Assembly: GCF_007990755.1 (NCBI RefSeq)
Contig: NZ_BJXA01000070.1
Coordinates: 1-50,230, forward strand
Source: Nocardia ninae NBRC 108245
GTDB lineage: Bacteria > Actinomycetota > Actinomycetes > Mycobacteriales > Mycobacteriaceae
DNA length: 50,230 bases
Direction of reading: 5' to 3'
Under the pieces are notes generated by a model. It was given only the letters and a program-made list of their open reading frames with translations. It had not been told where the DNA came from and did no database searches. The position numbers and the translations under genes were made by a program. Position 1 is the first letter of the stretch; every line of letters begins with the position of its first letter. This document shows positions 16,272-24,911 of this stretch, piece after piece.

Positions 16272-17430
16272 GGTTCTCCAACCTGAGCTGTCGCGGTGCC
16301 GCACCGGGTGATTCGGGCAATGCCAGCGGGGCGGCACCTGGCGTGATCGAACCGAGCACCCGCGCCCGCGTCGCGCCGGTGCAGACCGCGTCGGTGCCGG
16401 CGAGTCCGTGCACGGTGAGGAACCCGAGCACGGCGAAGGCGGCGGCTTCCTTGGCGGCGGACGGCAGACCGAGCTCGTCGGAGGTGCACAGGGTGGCGTT
16501 ACCCAGCCGTTCGCCGAGCATGCTCAACAGGGCCGGATTTCGGGTACCGCCGCCCGAAGCGATGACTTCGTCGGGTGCGAAAGGTGCCAGTGCGTCGGCG
16601 ATGGTCTGTGCGGTCAGCGCGGTCACGGAGGCGACGATATCGTCGGCAGGCAGGGGATGGTCCCGCAACACCCGCTCGAGGTAGGCCCGGTTGAACAGCT
16701 CCTTGCCGGTCGTCTTCGGCGGCGTTGCCTGGTAGTAGCTGTCTGCCAGCAGGGTCTTCAGCAGTCGCTCGTCGATGCGGCCGCGGGCCGCGCGTTGGCC
16801 GTCCCGGTCGATGTGTTCGCTGCCGTCGGTGGCCAGTTCGACGGCCGCGTCGATCAGCGCGTTGCCCGGGCCGGTGTCGAAGGCGACGGGCGTGTCACCC
16901 GTGACGGTCGCGTTGGCGATGCCGCCGATATTGAGCGCGGCCGAACGCCCGGGCCGGCCCGCGAGCCACAGCAGGTCGAACAGAGCGACCAGTGGCGCGC
17001 CCTGGCCGCCTGCCGCGATGTCACGCGAGCGGAAGTCGCTGACGACGGGCAGCCCGGTCTGTTCGGCGATCCAGGCCGGTTGGCCGAGTTGCAGTGTGCC
17101 GCAGGTCCGTCCGTCGGCCACCCAGTGGTACACCGTCTGCCCGTGCGACGCGACGAGATCCGCTGAGCCATCGCACAACTCGTGTACTGCCTCGGCTGCG
17201 GTGGCGGAGAACTCCTGCCCGATCGCGGTATCGAGCCGACACACCGTGGCCATGTCGATCGTGCCGGGCGGGAGCGCGGCGATGAGTTCGGCGCGCAGAT
17301 CGTCGGGGTAGGGGCGGCTCAGCAGCCCCAGCACCTCGACGTGAATAGTGCTGTCCCGCAGATGGATATCCGCGCCGACCGCGTCGATCGCGTCGTGCGA
17401 GGTACCCGACATCAAGCCGATGACGCGCAC
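16258..17430 (-). CDS. anmK: Anhydro-N-acetylmuramic acid kinase AnmK
   Basis: A 390-residue kinase of the actin-like ATPase fold that opens the 1,6-anhydro ring of anhydroMurNAc and phosphorylates O6, giving MurNAc-6-P. Motifs are GLMSGTSHDAID at the N-terminus, DFRSRDIAAGGQGAPL, NIGGIAN, FDTGPGNALID, and the C-terminal GGGTRNPAL. Length is as expected. The GTG at 17430 overlaps the symporter stop by one base (TAGTG), with a G-rich GGCGGTGG upstream. Its end overlaps murR. AnmK is commoner in Gram-negatives, where AmpG brings in the anhydro sugar; here the neighbouring symporter probably supplies it. Confidence 0.95.
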   Translation of the reverse strand: MRVIGLMSGTSHDAIDAVGADIHLRDSTIHVEVLGLLSRPYPDDLRAELIAALPPGTIDMATVCRLDTAIGQEFSATAAEAVHELCDGSADLVASHGQTVYHWVADGRTCGTLQLGQPAWIAEQTGLPVVSDFRSRDIAAGGQGAPLVALFDLLWLAGRPGRSAALNIGGIANATVTGDTPVAFDTGPGNALIDAAVELATDGSEHIDRDGQRAARGRIDERLLKTLLADSYYQATPPKTTGKELFNRAYLERVLRDHPLPADDIVASVTALTAQTIADALAPFAPDEVIASGGGTRNPALLSMLGERLGNATLCTSDELGLPSAAKEAAAFAVLGFLTVHGLAGTDAVCTGATRARVLGSITPGAAPLALPESPGAAPRQLRLENHERG

Positions 17431-18959
17431 TAGGCCACCGCCTCGACCGGTTCCGGCGGCTTGGGCGCCTGCGCCGGATGGAAGCGGCTCGCGATGCCGC
17501 CGACCACCAGCGTGACCAGCACGCCGATCGGCACCAGCCACTGCGCCGCGATACCCTTCTCGACCACCTTGCCCGCCACCGTGACGTCGATCTTGACCAC
17601 CCGCACGATGAACGTCATCACGAGCACCGTGACCACGAACGCGAGCACCGCGTCGAATTGGTTGGCGCGCTTGACCAGTCGGCCCAGCAGGAAGGCGCCG
17701 AGCAGCGCGCCGTAGGTGTATCCGGCAATGGTCAGCGCGGTGAGGTAGACGTTGCCGGTGGTCGCGCTGAAGCCCATGGCGCACAACGCCATCAGCACCG
17801 CCCAGACGAGTGTCATGTAGCGCGCGAGCTTGAGCAGCGACTGATCGGAGATCTCGCGCGAGGAGAAGCTGCGGATGATGTCGGCCACTGTCGAGTTCGC
17901 CATCGAGTTCAGCGCCGCGGACAGCGAGCCCATGGCGGCGCCCAGGATGCCGGCGACCAGCAGGCCGGAGATCACCACCGGCAGCCCGTGCAGGATGAAG
18001 TTGGGGTACAGGTTGTCGGCGGTGGCGAGGCCGAGCTCCTTGGGCGACTTGCCTTCGTTGTACGACCACAGCAGCGCGCCGACCAGCGAGAACGCGGCGA
18101 ACTGGATGGCGACGAAGATGCCGGAGCCGATCATCGCCTTCTGGCTGTCGCGCAGCGAGCGGGTGGCCAGGATGCGCTGCACGATCAGCTGATCGGAGCC
18201 GTGCGAGGCCATCGCGAAGATGGCGCCGCCGATGATCGCGGTAGGCATGGCGAAGGTGTTGGTCAGGATGTGCGCCAGGCCGAAGTCGGTGTCGAAGATG
18301 CGGAACTTGCCGTTGTCCAGCGCGTCCGACCAACCCGATGCGCCGACGTGGCCGGTGAGCACGCAGATCGCGATGATCGCGCCGGACAGGTACAGGCCCA
18401 TCTGCAGCGCGTCGGTCCAGATGACCGCCTTGATGCCGCCGAGGTAGGTGTAGACGACCGTGACCAGGGTCAGCACGATGATGATGACGTCGTACCCGAG
18501 GTCGAGGCCGAACTCGCTGAGCAGCAGCTTGATCGGGATGGCGGAGGCGAACAGGCGCACGCCCTCGGCGAGCAGCCGGGTGAAGACGAAGGTCACCGAC
18601 GCGACACCCTGCAGGTAGCGGCCGAAGCGCAGCTCGAGATACTGATAGGCGCTGACGAACCCGCCGCGTTTGTACAGCGGGATCAGGGCGGTCGCGACGA
18701 TCGTGCGGCCGATGATGTAGCCGATGGCCAGCTCGACATTGCCGAACGCTTGGTCGGTGTAGGCGCCGCCGGGAATCGAGATGACGGTGAGCACGCTGGT
18801 CTCGGTCGCCACCACGGAGAAGCAGACCGTCCACCACGGCATCTTGCCTTCGCCGACGAAGTAGTCGCTGCTGGACTTCTGCTTACCGGACAGGCGCAGG
18901 CCGATCCAGGCGATGACGATGAGGTAGACGACGATGACGGCGACATTGAGTGCGTTCAT
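17430..18959 (-). CDS. Sodium:solute symporter (SSS family), probable murein-sugar importer
   Basis: A 509-residue integral membrane protein with about 13 hydrophobic segments and the SSS signature features: DYFVGEGKMPWW after the first helix, SVVATETSVLTVISIPG in helix 2, and a late ILGAAMGSLSAALNSMANS segment. Family members couple Na+ to uptake of sugars, sialic acid, proline or nucleosides. It stands first in a transcript with anmK, murR and murQ, so I infer MurNAc or anhydroMurNAc as substrate; the usual PTS importer MurP and AmpG are absent. GGAG lies 6 nt before ATG at 18959. A candidate promoter is just upstream. Confidence 0.88.
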   Translation of the reverse strand: MNALNVAVIVVYLIVIAWIGLRLSGKQKSSSDYFVGEGKMPWWTVCFSVVATETSVLTVISIPGGAYTDQAFGNVELAIGYIIGRTIVATALIPLYKRGGFVSAYQYLELRFGRYLQGVASVTFVFTRLLAEGVRLFASAIPIKLLLSEFGLDLGYDVIIIVLTLVTVVYTYLGGIKAVIWTDALQMGLYLSGAIIAICVLTGHVGASGWSDALDNGKFRIFDTDFGLAHILTNTFAMPTAIIGGAIFAMASHGSDQLIVQRILATRSLRDSQKAMIGSGIFVAIQFAAFSLVGALLWSYNEGKSPKELGLATADNLYPNFILHGLPVVISGLLVAGILGAAMGSLSAALNSMANSTVADIIRSFSSREISDQSLLKLARYMTLVWAVLMALCAMGFSATTGNVYLTALTIAGYTYGALLGAFLLGRLVKRANQFDAVLAFVVTVLVMTFIVRVVKIDVTVAGKVVEKGIAAQWLVPIGVLVTLVVGGIASRFHPAQAPKPPEPVEAVA

Positions 18960-18997
18960 CGCAGCTCCTCGGTAACGCGGCGAGCGGAATGCAAGTA

Positions 18998-19035
18998 AGT
19001 GTCAGGGCATGTGCATGTTCTGTCAATGAGTGTCA
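18998..19035 (-). promoter_or_regulatory. Candidate promoter and operator of the symporter-anmK-murR unit
   Basis: On the minus strand TTGACA (19026-19021) is a good -35 box. Seventeen bases on, GACACT (19003-18998) can serve as a -10 box of the TAnnnT type. TGACACT occurs twice as a direct repeat 31 bp apart (19035-19029 and 19004-18998), flanking the -35 box, and may be the MurR site. The region overlaps the last codons of the upstream kinase gene. Confidence 0.4.
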
Positions 19036-19959
19036 CGTGATTCGCACCACCAATGTTTCCAGGGCCGTTGTCGTGTCGAGGGCGAGCAGCGCCGCACCGT
19101 CGATCGGGCCGCCGCGGGCGGGTCGGCGATCGATCACCTGCGCTATCGCCGCGTCGAGTGGGTCGAGCAGGGCCGCGCCGAGGTTGGCCAGTCCGCCGGT
19201 GATCGCGTAGGGCACCGGCGGCCGCATGCCGGACCGTGCGACGGTGGCCAGGACGGTGCGTGCGAGCGCGTGTCCGGCCGCGGTCATGATGGCGGCCGCA
19301 GTGTTGTCCGTGGCGGCGGCAGCGGCGACGACGGGGGCGAAGCGCGCCGCCAGTAGCGCCGGATTTTCGTGCTGCCCAAGGTGTTTCGGCAGCTCTGCGA
19401 GGGTGACGCCGTAGTGTTCGGCGGCCTTCGTGGCGAGTTCGGTGGGTGCCGCGCGTCCGTCGTGCGCGCGCAGTGCTGCCCGCAGGCCCTCGGTGCCGAT
19501 CCACGCGCCACCGCCCTCGTCGCCGAGCAGCGGGCCCCAGCCGTCGGTCCTGGTGAATCGTCCTGCGGCGTCGACCGCGGTGGCCACGGCGCCCGTCCCG
19601 GCGGTCAGGACGACGCCCGGCGCGCCACCGAGTGCCCCGGCGTGCGCGGTCACGGCGTCGGAGGTGACGGCGACCGCTTGCGCGCCGGGCAGATCGGCCA
19701 GTTGACGCGCGAGCAGTGCGGCGGAGTCCGGGGCGGCGGCGGCACCCGCGGCGCCGATGGACAGGGTGAAGGTGTTCCCGCTGAGCGCTATCCGGTCGAT
19801 GACGGCGCGGATCGCCTGCTCCGCTGCCGCGACTCCGCCCGCATTGGCCAGCCCGGGAGAGCCGGGCCCCTCGGCGGTGCGCGTCTCGCGTCCGTCGAGC
19901 CGCAGGGAGCCCCGGCAGCCCGTTTTGCCGAGGTCGATGGCGAGCACGTGGTCGGTCAT
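19033..19959 (-). CDS. BadF/BadG-type sugar kinase (GlcNAc kinase-like)
   Basis: A 308-residue ASKHA-fold kinase of the BadF/BadG/BcrA/BcrD family that includes N-acetylglucosamine and glucosamine kinases. The N-terminal phosphate loop is AIDLGKTGCRGSL, the second is VVLTAGTGAVATAV, followed by GWGPLLGDEGGGAWIG and a C-terminal adenosine motif ITGGLANLG. ATG at 19959 is preferred to ATG at 19968 because AGGATGG is then correctly spaced. It is first in the run of same-strand murein-sugar genes, 73 nt before the symporter, so amino-sugar phosphorylation in peptidoglycan recycling is likely. MurNAc kinase activity is possible. Confidence 0.85.
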   Translation of the reverse strand: MTDHVLAIDLGKTGCRGSLRLDGRETRTAEGPGSPGLANAGGVAAAEQAIRAVIDRIALSGNTFTLSIGAAGAAAAPDSAALLARQLADLPGAQAVAVTSDAVTAHAGALGGAPGVVLTAGTGAVATAVDAAGRFTRTDGWGPLLGDEGGGAWIGTEGLRAALRAHDGRAAPTELATKAAEHYGVTLAELPKHLGQHENPALLAARFAPVVAAAAATDNTAAAIMTAAGHALARTVLATVARSGMRPPVPYAITGGLANLGAALLDPLDAAIAQVIDRRPARGGPIDGAALLALDTTTALETLVVRIT

Positions 19960-20136
19960 GCCGACCATCCTCGCGCGATCACGCGCTTTTGTGGCGCCCA
20001 GTTGAGGTCAGGCCGCGTGCGGTCAGGCCGCGCAGCGTGGCTCGGGCCATGGCGAGCCGCACCGGGACCGGAGCCGGTGTTTCGACCGGCGGACGCGCAC
20101 GACCGTGCGGCGTACGCGTCCGCCGAGGTCAGCGAA

Positions 20137-20691
20137 TTACGGTGTGGAATAACCGATCAGGGCGCCGATGCCCGCGCCGATGGGGATCGTCACCAGGGCG
20201 CCGACGCCGCCGAGGAAGAAGCCGATCACCGCGCCGATGCCCGCGCCGATGAGGGCGCCGATGCCCGCGTTGTACTGCTTGCGGGCGATGGTGTCGTCTT
20301 GCTGATCGACGAGTTGTGCCAGGTGGGCACTGATTTCCGGGGCGCCGACCGGTGTCATCGTCAAAGTGCGTCCGGTGTCGCTGATCTGCGGCCGCAGCGC
20401 GATGGTGCGACCGTCGGCGGTGAAGGACGTCGGTAACGTGACGACGACGTTGCCCGCGGTGTCGGTCAGGGTGACCGCGGCGGCATCCCTGGTCAACGCG
20501 AAGGCACCGGCATTGACAGAAGTGATCACCCCCGTGCCGTCGGTGGCCGTCGTATATCCGATGCCCCGATCGACGCTGGACACGCTGACCTGGGCCGATG
20601 GTTGCGCTAATGGTTGGGCGTTGACAATTCCCGCAGTGATTCCGGTGGCCCCCACTGCGAGAAGGGCGGTGGCAAATCCTTTGACTTTCAT
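20137..20691 (-). CDS. Exported glycine-zipper protein
   Basis: A 184-residue protein with a signal peptide (MKVKGFATALLAVGATGITAG, cleavage near VNAQP). Residues 28-120 are Ser/Thr/Val-rich and predicted beta. The last 40 residues form two hydrophobic stretches with glycines every four residues (AGIGALIGAGIGAVIGFFLG and GAGIGALIG), a glycine-zipper pattern that inserts in or packs against membranes. It resembles exported nocardial proteins of unknown function; I do not recognise a named family. ATG at 20691 follows GGGGAAA; the in-frame start at 20721 would hide the signal peptide. It is a monocistronic gene. Confidence 0.72.
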   Translation of the reverse strand: MKVKGFATALLAVGATGITAGIVNAQPLAQPSAQVSVSSVDRGIGYTTATDGTGVITSVNAGAFALTRDAAAVTLTDTAGNVVVTLPTSFTADGRTIALRPQISDTGRTLTMTPVGAPEISAHLAQLVDQQDDTIARKQYNAGIGALIGAGIGAVIGFFLGGVGALVTIPIGAGIGALIGYSTP

Positions 20692-21188
20692 CGTGTTTCC
20701 CCACATGTTCTTCTCGGCCACGACAGCCGATACGTCCCGTGAAGCCGGATCAGGCCACCTCTATTCTCGCTTCGCGACCTGCGTGAAGTGATCGATTCCG
20801 CGAATTCCGCGCAACGAAATCCGGCGAATTTGCTGGCTGCCGAATCGATTAGGGCGTGTGGTGCGCGCCGCTGGCGCCCTGCACTGCGGTATGGGTGCGA
20901 TCGGCGCAGGCCGGCGGAGGGAAAGGGAAATCGGGAGCGGTGTTTTCGTGAGTTGCTGCGGGAACGCTGGAAACCGGTGCAGCGGCTGCGTCTCCCGGTA
21001 CCCGCGGGACCGGTCGGTCGACGAGTCGGGTGGCAGCCCGGCCCGAATCGCCGGGAGATGTCGATCTCCTGACAGCGCTCGCCGGAATCGCTACTGTCCG
21101 AGGACATTCACGGCAGCTCATGTCGGCACGCGCTGGTGACCTCACGCGTGTCGCGGGTGCTGCCCCTGCTCGACCTGGGGAGAACGCA
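20692..21188. other. Gene-free divergent intergenic region
   Basis: About 500 bp between the glycine-zipper gene and the divergent binding-protein gene. Open frames occur on both strands but are Arg-rich, lack ribosome binding sites and look like shadows. I see no clear promoter box, terminator or repeat. Confidence 0.4.
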
Positions 21189-22796
21189 GTGAGATTCACC
21201 AGAGCCGGTGCGCTGACGGCGGCATTGTTACTGGCCACGAGCCTGGGACTGGCCGGCTGCTCGTCGGACGACAGTACCGACGCAGGCATCGTCACGACCA
21301 ATATCACCGAGCCGCAGAACCCGCTGTTGCCTGCCAGCAACAACGACAACAGCGGCAGCCGCATCGTCGACCGGCTCTTCGCCGGGCTGAAGTACTACGA
21401 CGCCAACGGTGTCGCGCACAACGATATGGCGCAGTCCATCGAGACGACGGACCGGAAGAACTACAAGATCACCCTCGAGCCGGACTGGACGTTCACCGAC
21501 GGCACACCGGTCACGGCGAAATCCTTTGTCGACGCGTGGAACTACGGCGCGCTCAGCACCAACGCACAGCTGCAGGGCTACGTATTCTCCAGCATCGTCG
21601 GCTACGACGAGGTCGCTGCGGAAAAACCTGCGGCACAGACGATGTCGGGCCTGAAGGTGGTCGACGATCGCACCTTCACCGTCGCGCTGAAGAGCCCGTC
21701 GATCGACTTCGAGCTCGCGCTCGCCTTCACCCCGTTCTATCCGCTGCCCGAGGCGGCGTTCAAGGACATCAAGGCGTTCGGCGAGAACCCGATCGGCAAC
21801 GGGCCGTACAAGCTCGCGCGCGCGGGCGCGTGGGAGCATAACGTCAAGGTCGACCTGGTGCCGAACCCCGATTACAAGGGTGCGCGCCCGGCCAAGAACA
21901 AGGGTCTGCGAATGGTGATGTACCAGTCGTTCGACACGGCCTACGCCGACCTGCTCGCGGGCAACCTGGACACACTCGACACCCTGCCGGACAGCGCGCT
22001 CGCAACCTACAAGAAGGACCTCGGCGATCGGGCGATCACCAAATCGACCGCGCAGAACCAGCACATCAGCAGCCAGACCAACATCCCGCACTTCGCCGGC
22101 GAGGAAGGGGTGCTGCGGCGCAAGGCGCTCTCGCGGGCGATCAACCGTGAGCAGATCTGCGAGAACATCTTCCACGGCACCAGGATCCCGTCGCGCGACT
22201 TCACCGCGATCACGCTGCCCGGCTTCAAGGGGGACCTGCCGGGTTCGGAGGTGTTGCAATACAACCCGGAGGAGGCGAAGAAGCTGTGGGCGCAGGCCGA
22301 CGCGATCTCGCCGTGGTCGGGTCGCTACGAGATCGCCTACAACTCCGACGGTGACCATCAGGCCTGGATCGAAGCGGTGGCCAACAGCATCAAGAACACC
22401 CTCGGCATCGAGGCGGTTGGTGCGCCGTACCCGACGTTCAAAGACGTCCGATCGGCGATCACGTCCCGGACGATCGGTAAGGCCTTCCGTTATGGCTGGC
22501 AGGGCGACTACCCGACGATGCTGCAGTTCCTCACCGCGCAGTACTACACGGGCGCGGGCACCAACAACGTCGACTACAGCAACCCTGAGTTCGACAAGCT
22601 CATCGATGCCGCGCTGGCCGCCCCGACGTTGGAGGAGTCCTACAAGTTCGTCGCGCAGGCGCAGACCTTGCTGTTCCGGGAGATGCCCGATATCCCGGTG
22701 CTCGATTTCATCGCCACCGCGGGTTTCAGCGAGAACGTGAAGAAGGTCGAACTGGCCTGGAACGGCCAGTTCGATTTCGAGAATATCGAGAAGTAA
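21189..22796 (+). CDS. Peptide ABC transporter substrate-binding lipoprotein (SBP family 5)
   Basis: A 535-residue OppA/DppA-like solute-binding protein. The signal peptide ends in lipobox L-A-G-C with Cys24. The mature protein shows the family 5 course: NPLLPASNNDNSGSRIVDRLFAGL, EPDWTFTDGTPVTAKSFVDAWNY in its first lobe, GNGPYKL, and RRKALSRAINREQI. GTG at 21189 has GGGGAG 8 nt upstream. No permease or ATPase gene is adjacent on either side, so it is an orphan; it must use a transporter encoded elsewhere or act as a sensor. Ligand probably an oligopeptide. Confidence 0.9.
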   Translation: MRFTRAGALTAALLLATSLGLAGCSSDDSTDAGIVTTNITEPQNPLLPASNNDNSGSRIVDRLFAGLKYYDANGVAHNDMAQSIETTDRKNYKITLEPDWTFTDGTPVTAKSFVDAWNYGALSTNAQLQGYVFSSIVGYDEVAAEKPAAQTMSGLKVVDDRTFTVALKSPSIDFELALAFTPFYPLPEAAFKDIKAFGENPIGNGPYKLARAGAWEHNVKVDLVPNPDYKGARPAKNKGLRMVMYQSFDTAYADLLAGNLDTLDTLPDSALATYKKDLGDRAITKSTAQNQHISSQTNIPHFAGEEGVLRRKALSRAINREQICENIFHGTRIPSRDFTAITLPGFKGDLPGSEVLQYNPEEAKKLWAQADAISPWSGRYEIAYNSDGDHQAWIEAVANSIKNTLGIEAVGAPYPTFKDVRSAITSRTIGKAFRYGWQGDYPTMLQFLTAQYYTGAGTNNVDYSNPEFDKLIDAALAAPTLEESYKFVAQAQTLLFREMPDIPVLDFIATAGFSENVKKVELAWNGQFDFENIEK

Positions 22797-22924
22797 ACGC
22801 GTGGTCCGCCGCGTCGCCGGGGCCGGCGGCGCGGCACACGGGTGTGCCCCGCTGCCGGTGTGCGCCGGTCCGGGTAGGCTGACCCGTCGATCGGACACGC
22901 GCGCGTAAACGAGGTGGTGGCGGA

Positions 22925-23356
22925 ATGAGTGAACGGGTATCCGAATCCGTGACGGGGACAACAACGGTCGCCGTCACGGTGCCCGCATCGCCGGAACAGC
23001 TGACGATGCTGCGCGCCCTCGCCGAGACCGTGCTGCTGATCGCCGATTTCGGGCTCGACGAGGTCACCGATATCCGTCTGGCGCTCGACGAGATCGCGAC
23101 CGTGCTGATGCAGGACGCGGCACCGGGGTCGACCATCGATTGCGCGTTCAGCTATCGCGAAGGCGTGCTCAACGCCACCATCCACGCGGTCGGTACATCC
23201 GACGCCGAGGTCGGGTCCGGCAGCTTCGGCTGGCACATCGTGCAGACGCTCACCGACTCGGTCACGGCGACCAGGGCGCCGTTCGACGCCGCCGTCTCCG
23301 GGTACCCGACTGTCGTCGACTTCGTCTGGGCCCGGGGCGACCTCGATGAGCAATGA
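22925..23356 (+). CDS. usfX: Anti-sigma F factor (UsfX/RsbW-like)
   Basis: A 143-residue GHKL-fold anti-sigma factor of the RsbW type. It shows the N-box region DIRLALDEIATVLMQDA and the late G-box GSGSFGWHIVQTLTD. As in Mycobacterium it is directly followed by sigF, overlapping it by 11 nt, so the pair is stoichiometrically coupled. It should hold SigF inactive until an anti-anti-sigma factor binds. ATG at 22925 follows GAGGTGGTGG. The anti-anti-sigma gene is not in the window. Confidence 0.9.
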   Translation: MSERVSESVTGTTTVAVTVPASPEQLTMLRALAETVLLIADFGLDEVTDIRLALDEIATVLMQDAAPGSTIDCAFSYREGVLNATIHAVGTSDAEVGSGSFGWHIVQTLTDSVTATRAPFDAAVSGYPTVVDFVWARGDLDEQ

Positions 23357-24161
23357 CGCGACAGCGTCGGGCGTGGACCATGAGCCGCGCCGACGTGGTG
23401 GGGACAGCTACGACAATATCGAGCCCCTGTTCGTCGAGCTCAGCGAGCTCGACGCCGACGATCCGCGCCGCGCCGCCGTGCGCGAGGAGCTGATCAGCCG
23501 CTGCCTGCCGCTGGCCGAGCACATCGCCCGCAAGTTCACCGGCCGCGGCGAGAACTTCGACGACCTGCTGCAGATCGCCCGCGTCGGCATGGTGGCCGCG
23601 GTGGACCGTTTCGACGCCTCGCACGGCTCGCCGTTCCTGGCCTTCGCGGTGCCGACCATCATGGGCGAGGTGCGCCGCCACTTCCGGGACTACACCTGGT
23701 CGGTGCGGGTTCCGCGGCGGCTCAAGGAGATTCAGCAGACCATCGCCCCCGCCATCGAGACGCTCGCGCAGCGGCTCGGCCGGATGCCCAAGGCCCGCGA
23801 GATCGCCGACGAACTCGGCGCCGATCTGGTCGAGGTCACCCAGGCGTTGATCGCGCGCAACGCGTACCAGACCTCCTCGATCGATGTGGGTCTGGACAGC
23901 GACGACGACAACGCGCCGCGCTCGCCGCTGGACACCCTGGGCGCCGAAGAACCGGAGTACCAGACCGTCGAGGACTACCTCGCGGTGAAACCGCTCATCG
24001 CGGCGCTGCCGGAACGCGAGCGTCAGGTGCTGATCATGCGGTTCTTCGAATCCAAGACCCAGGATCAGATCGCCGCGCAGCTCGGTGTGTCGCAGATGCA
24101 GGTGTCGCGCATTCTGTCGAAAACGCTGAGTACGCTGCGCGAACAGGCAATGCGTGATTGA
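23346..24161 (+). CDS. sigF: RNA polymerase sigma factor SigF
   Basis: A 271-residue group 3 sigma factor of the SigB/SigF type with regions 2, 3 and 4 in order. Region 2 includes NFDDLLQIARVGMVAAVDRF and FAVPTIMGEVRRHFRD; TWSVRVPRRLKE marks the start of region 3; region 4 ends with KTQDQIAAQLGVSQMQVSRIL, the -35-recognising HTH. ATG at 23346 lies inside the end of usfX. It governs stress and stationary-phase genes in mycobacteria. I did not find a convincing SigF-type promoter (GTTT-N16-GGGTA) before usfX. Confidence 0.95.
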   Translation: MSNDATASGVDHEPRRRGGDSYDNIEPLFVELSELDADDPRRAAVREELISRCLPLAEHIARKFTGRGENFDDLLQIARVGMVAAVDRFDASHGSPFLAFAVPTIMGEVRRHFRDYTWSVRVPRRLKEIQQTIAPAIETLAQRLGRMPKAREIADELGADLVEVTQALIARNAYQTSSIDVGLDSDDDNAPRSPLDTLGAEEPEYQTVEDYLAVKPLIAALPERERQVLIMRFFESKTQDQIAAQLGVSQMQVSRILSKTLSTLREQAMRD

Positions 24162-24223
24162 TACGGCCCGTTTCGGACTCGCGTAGGCGAGCCGGAGCGG
24201 GCCGCTGTTTCGGCGCTGTAGTT

Positions 24224-24251
24224 CATCAATGTAGGTCTACAGCGTTGACAC
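24224..24251. promoter_or_regulatory. TetR operator, site 3
   Basis: GTAGGTCTAC (24231-24240), then two bases, then CGTTGACA (24243-24250). Read on the minus strand this is TGTCAACG-N2-GTAGACCTAC, the same layout as the sites at 4529 and 6165. It lies about 55 bp before the membrane-protein gene at 24304, which is therefore a candidate member of the same regulon. Confidence 0.55.
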
Positions 24252-24303
24252 CCGGGTCCGAGGGGCGTGTACTGGGTAGACACCCACAGATCTGAGGATC
24301 AAT

Positions 24304-24852
24304 ATGCTCGTCATCATCGGGCTCGTCATCCTGCTCGCCGCCGTCATCGTCGGGGTCACCGGCGTGTTCGCCAACGGCGGCAGCACGCACACGCTCACCG
24401 ACAACTTCGCCGTCTTCGGCTATCACGTCACCGGCTCGACCGGAGTGTTGTTCCTCTATGGGATTGTCGTCGGTGCCATCGGGCTGGCGGGGCTGAGCTT
24501 GCTGCTGACCGGTGCTCGACGCACCGCCCGCCGCGGTGCCAGCGCACGCCGGGAGCTGAAGGCAACCCGCCGGACTCCGGTATTCGGCAGCCGGCGCACG
24601 CCCGATCAATACCCACCGAACCAGCCCGCTCGTTCCGATCTGCCCGGCACCGAAGCCGGAGCCGGAGCGTCCAGCAATGTCGCCGGGCCGGGAACCGGCG
24701 GTCACACCCTGCCCGGCGGGCAGGGACGGCCGCCTGTCGTTTCACCAGTGGTCGGCACTCAGGACGGGCCGCGGGCCGCATCCGGTGGCCTGCGCAGTCT
24801 GTTCAAGCCGAAATCGGGCGATCCGCAACCAGCCGACAACACGCGCCGATAG
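24304..24852 (+). CDS. Small two-helix membrane protein with disordered tail
   Basis: A 182-residue protein. Two transmembrane helices are at residues 1-23 and about 46-68, separated by a conserved-looking segment (GGSTHTLTDNFAVFGYHVTGS). The rest is a basic stretch (RRTARRGASARRELKATRR) and a Gly/Pro/Ser-rich disordered cytoplasmic tail. Comparable small membrane proteins are widespread in mycobacteria and Nocardia, without assigned function. GAGGA lies 6 nt before ATG at 24304. It has a copy of the TetR operator upstream and lies behind sigF. Confidence 0.75.
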   Translation: MLVIIGLVILLAAVIVGVTGVFANGGSTHTLTDNFAVFGYHVTGSTGVLFLYGIVVGAIGLAGLSLLLTGARRTARRGASARRELKATRRTPVFGSRRTPDQYPPNQPARSDLPGTEAGAGASSNVAGPGTGGHTLPGGQGRPPVVSPVVGTQDGPRAASGGLRSLFKPKSGDPQPADNTRR

Positions 24853-24911
24853 CTGCGGTTCGGCACCAGTCGTCAAGTAACCGAACGTCATTCGAAATCA
24901 GGTAGTCGCTC

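Noticed and set aside
14226-18998. Long plus-strand open frames (up to about 690 codons) opposite the murein-sugar genes
   Set aside because: They are antisense shadows: very rich in Arg, Gly, His and Gln, without ribosome binding sites, and the minus-strand proteins carry clear family motifs.
22841-22877. SigF promoter before usfX (GGGTAG at 22872)
   Set aside because: No GTTT-like -35 box lies at 15-18 bp; the nearest G/T-rich stretches are 9 or 25 bp away.
24254-24279. SigF promoter before the 24304 gene (GGGTAG at 24274)
   Set aside because: The -35 position reads GGGT instead of GTTT; too weak to claim.
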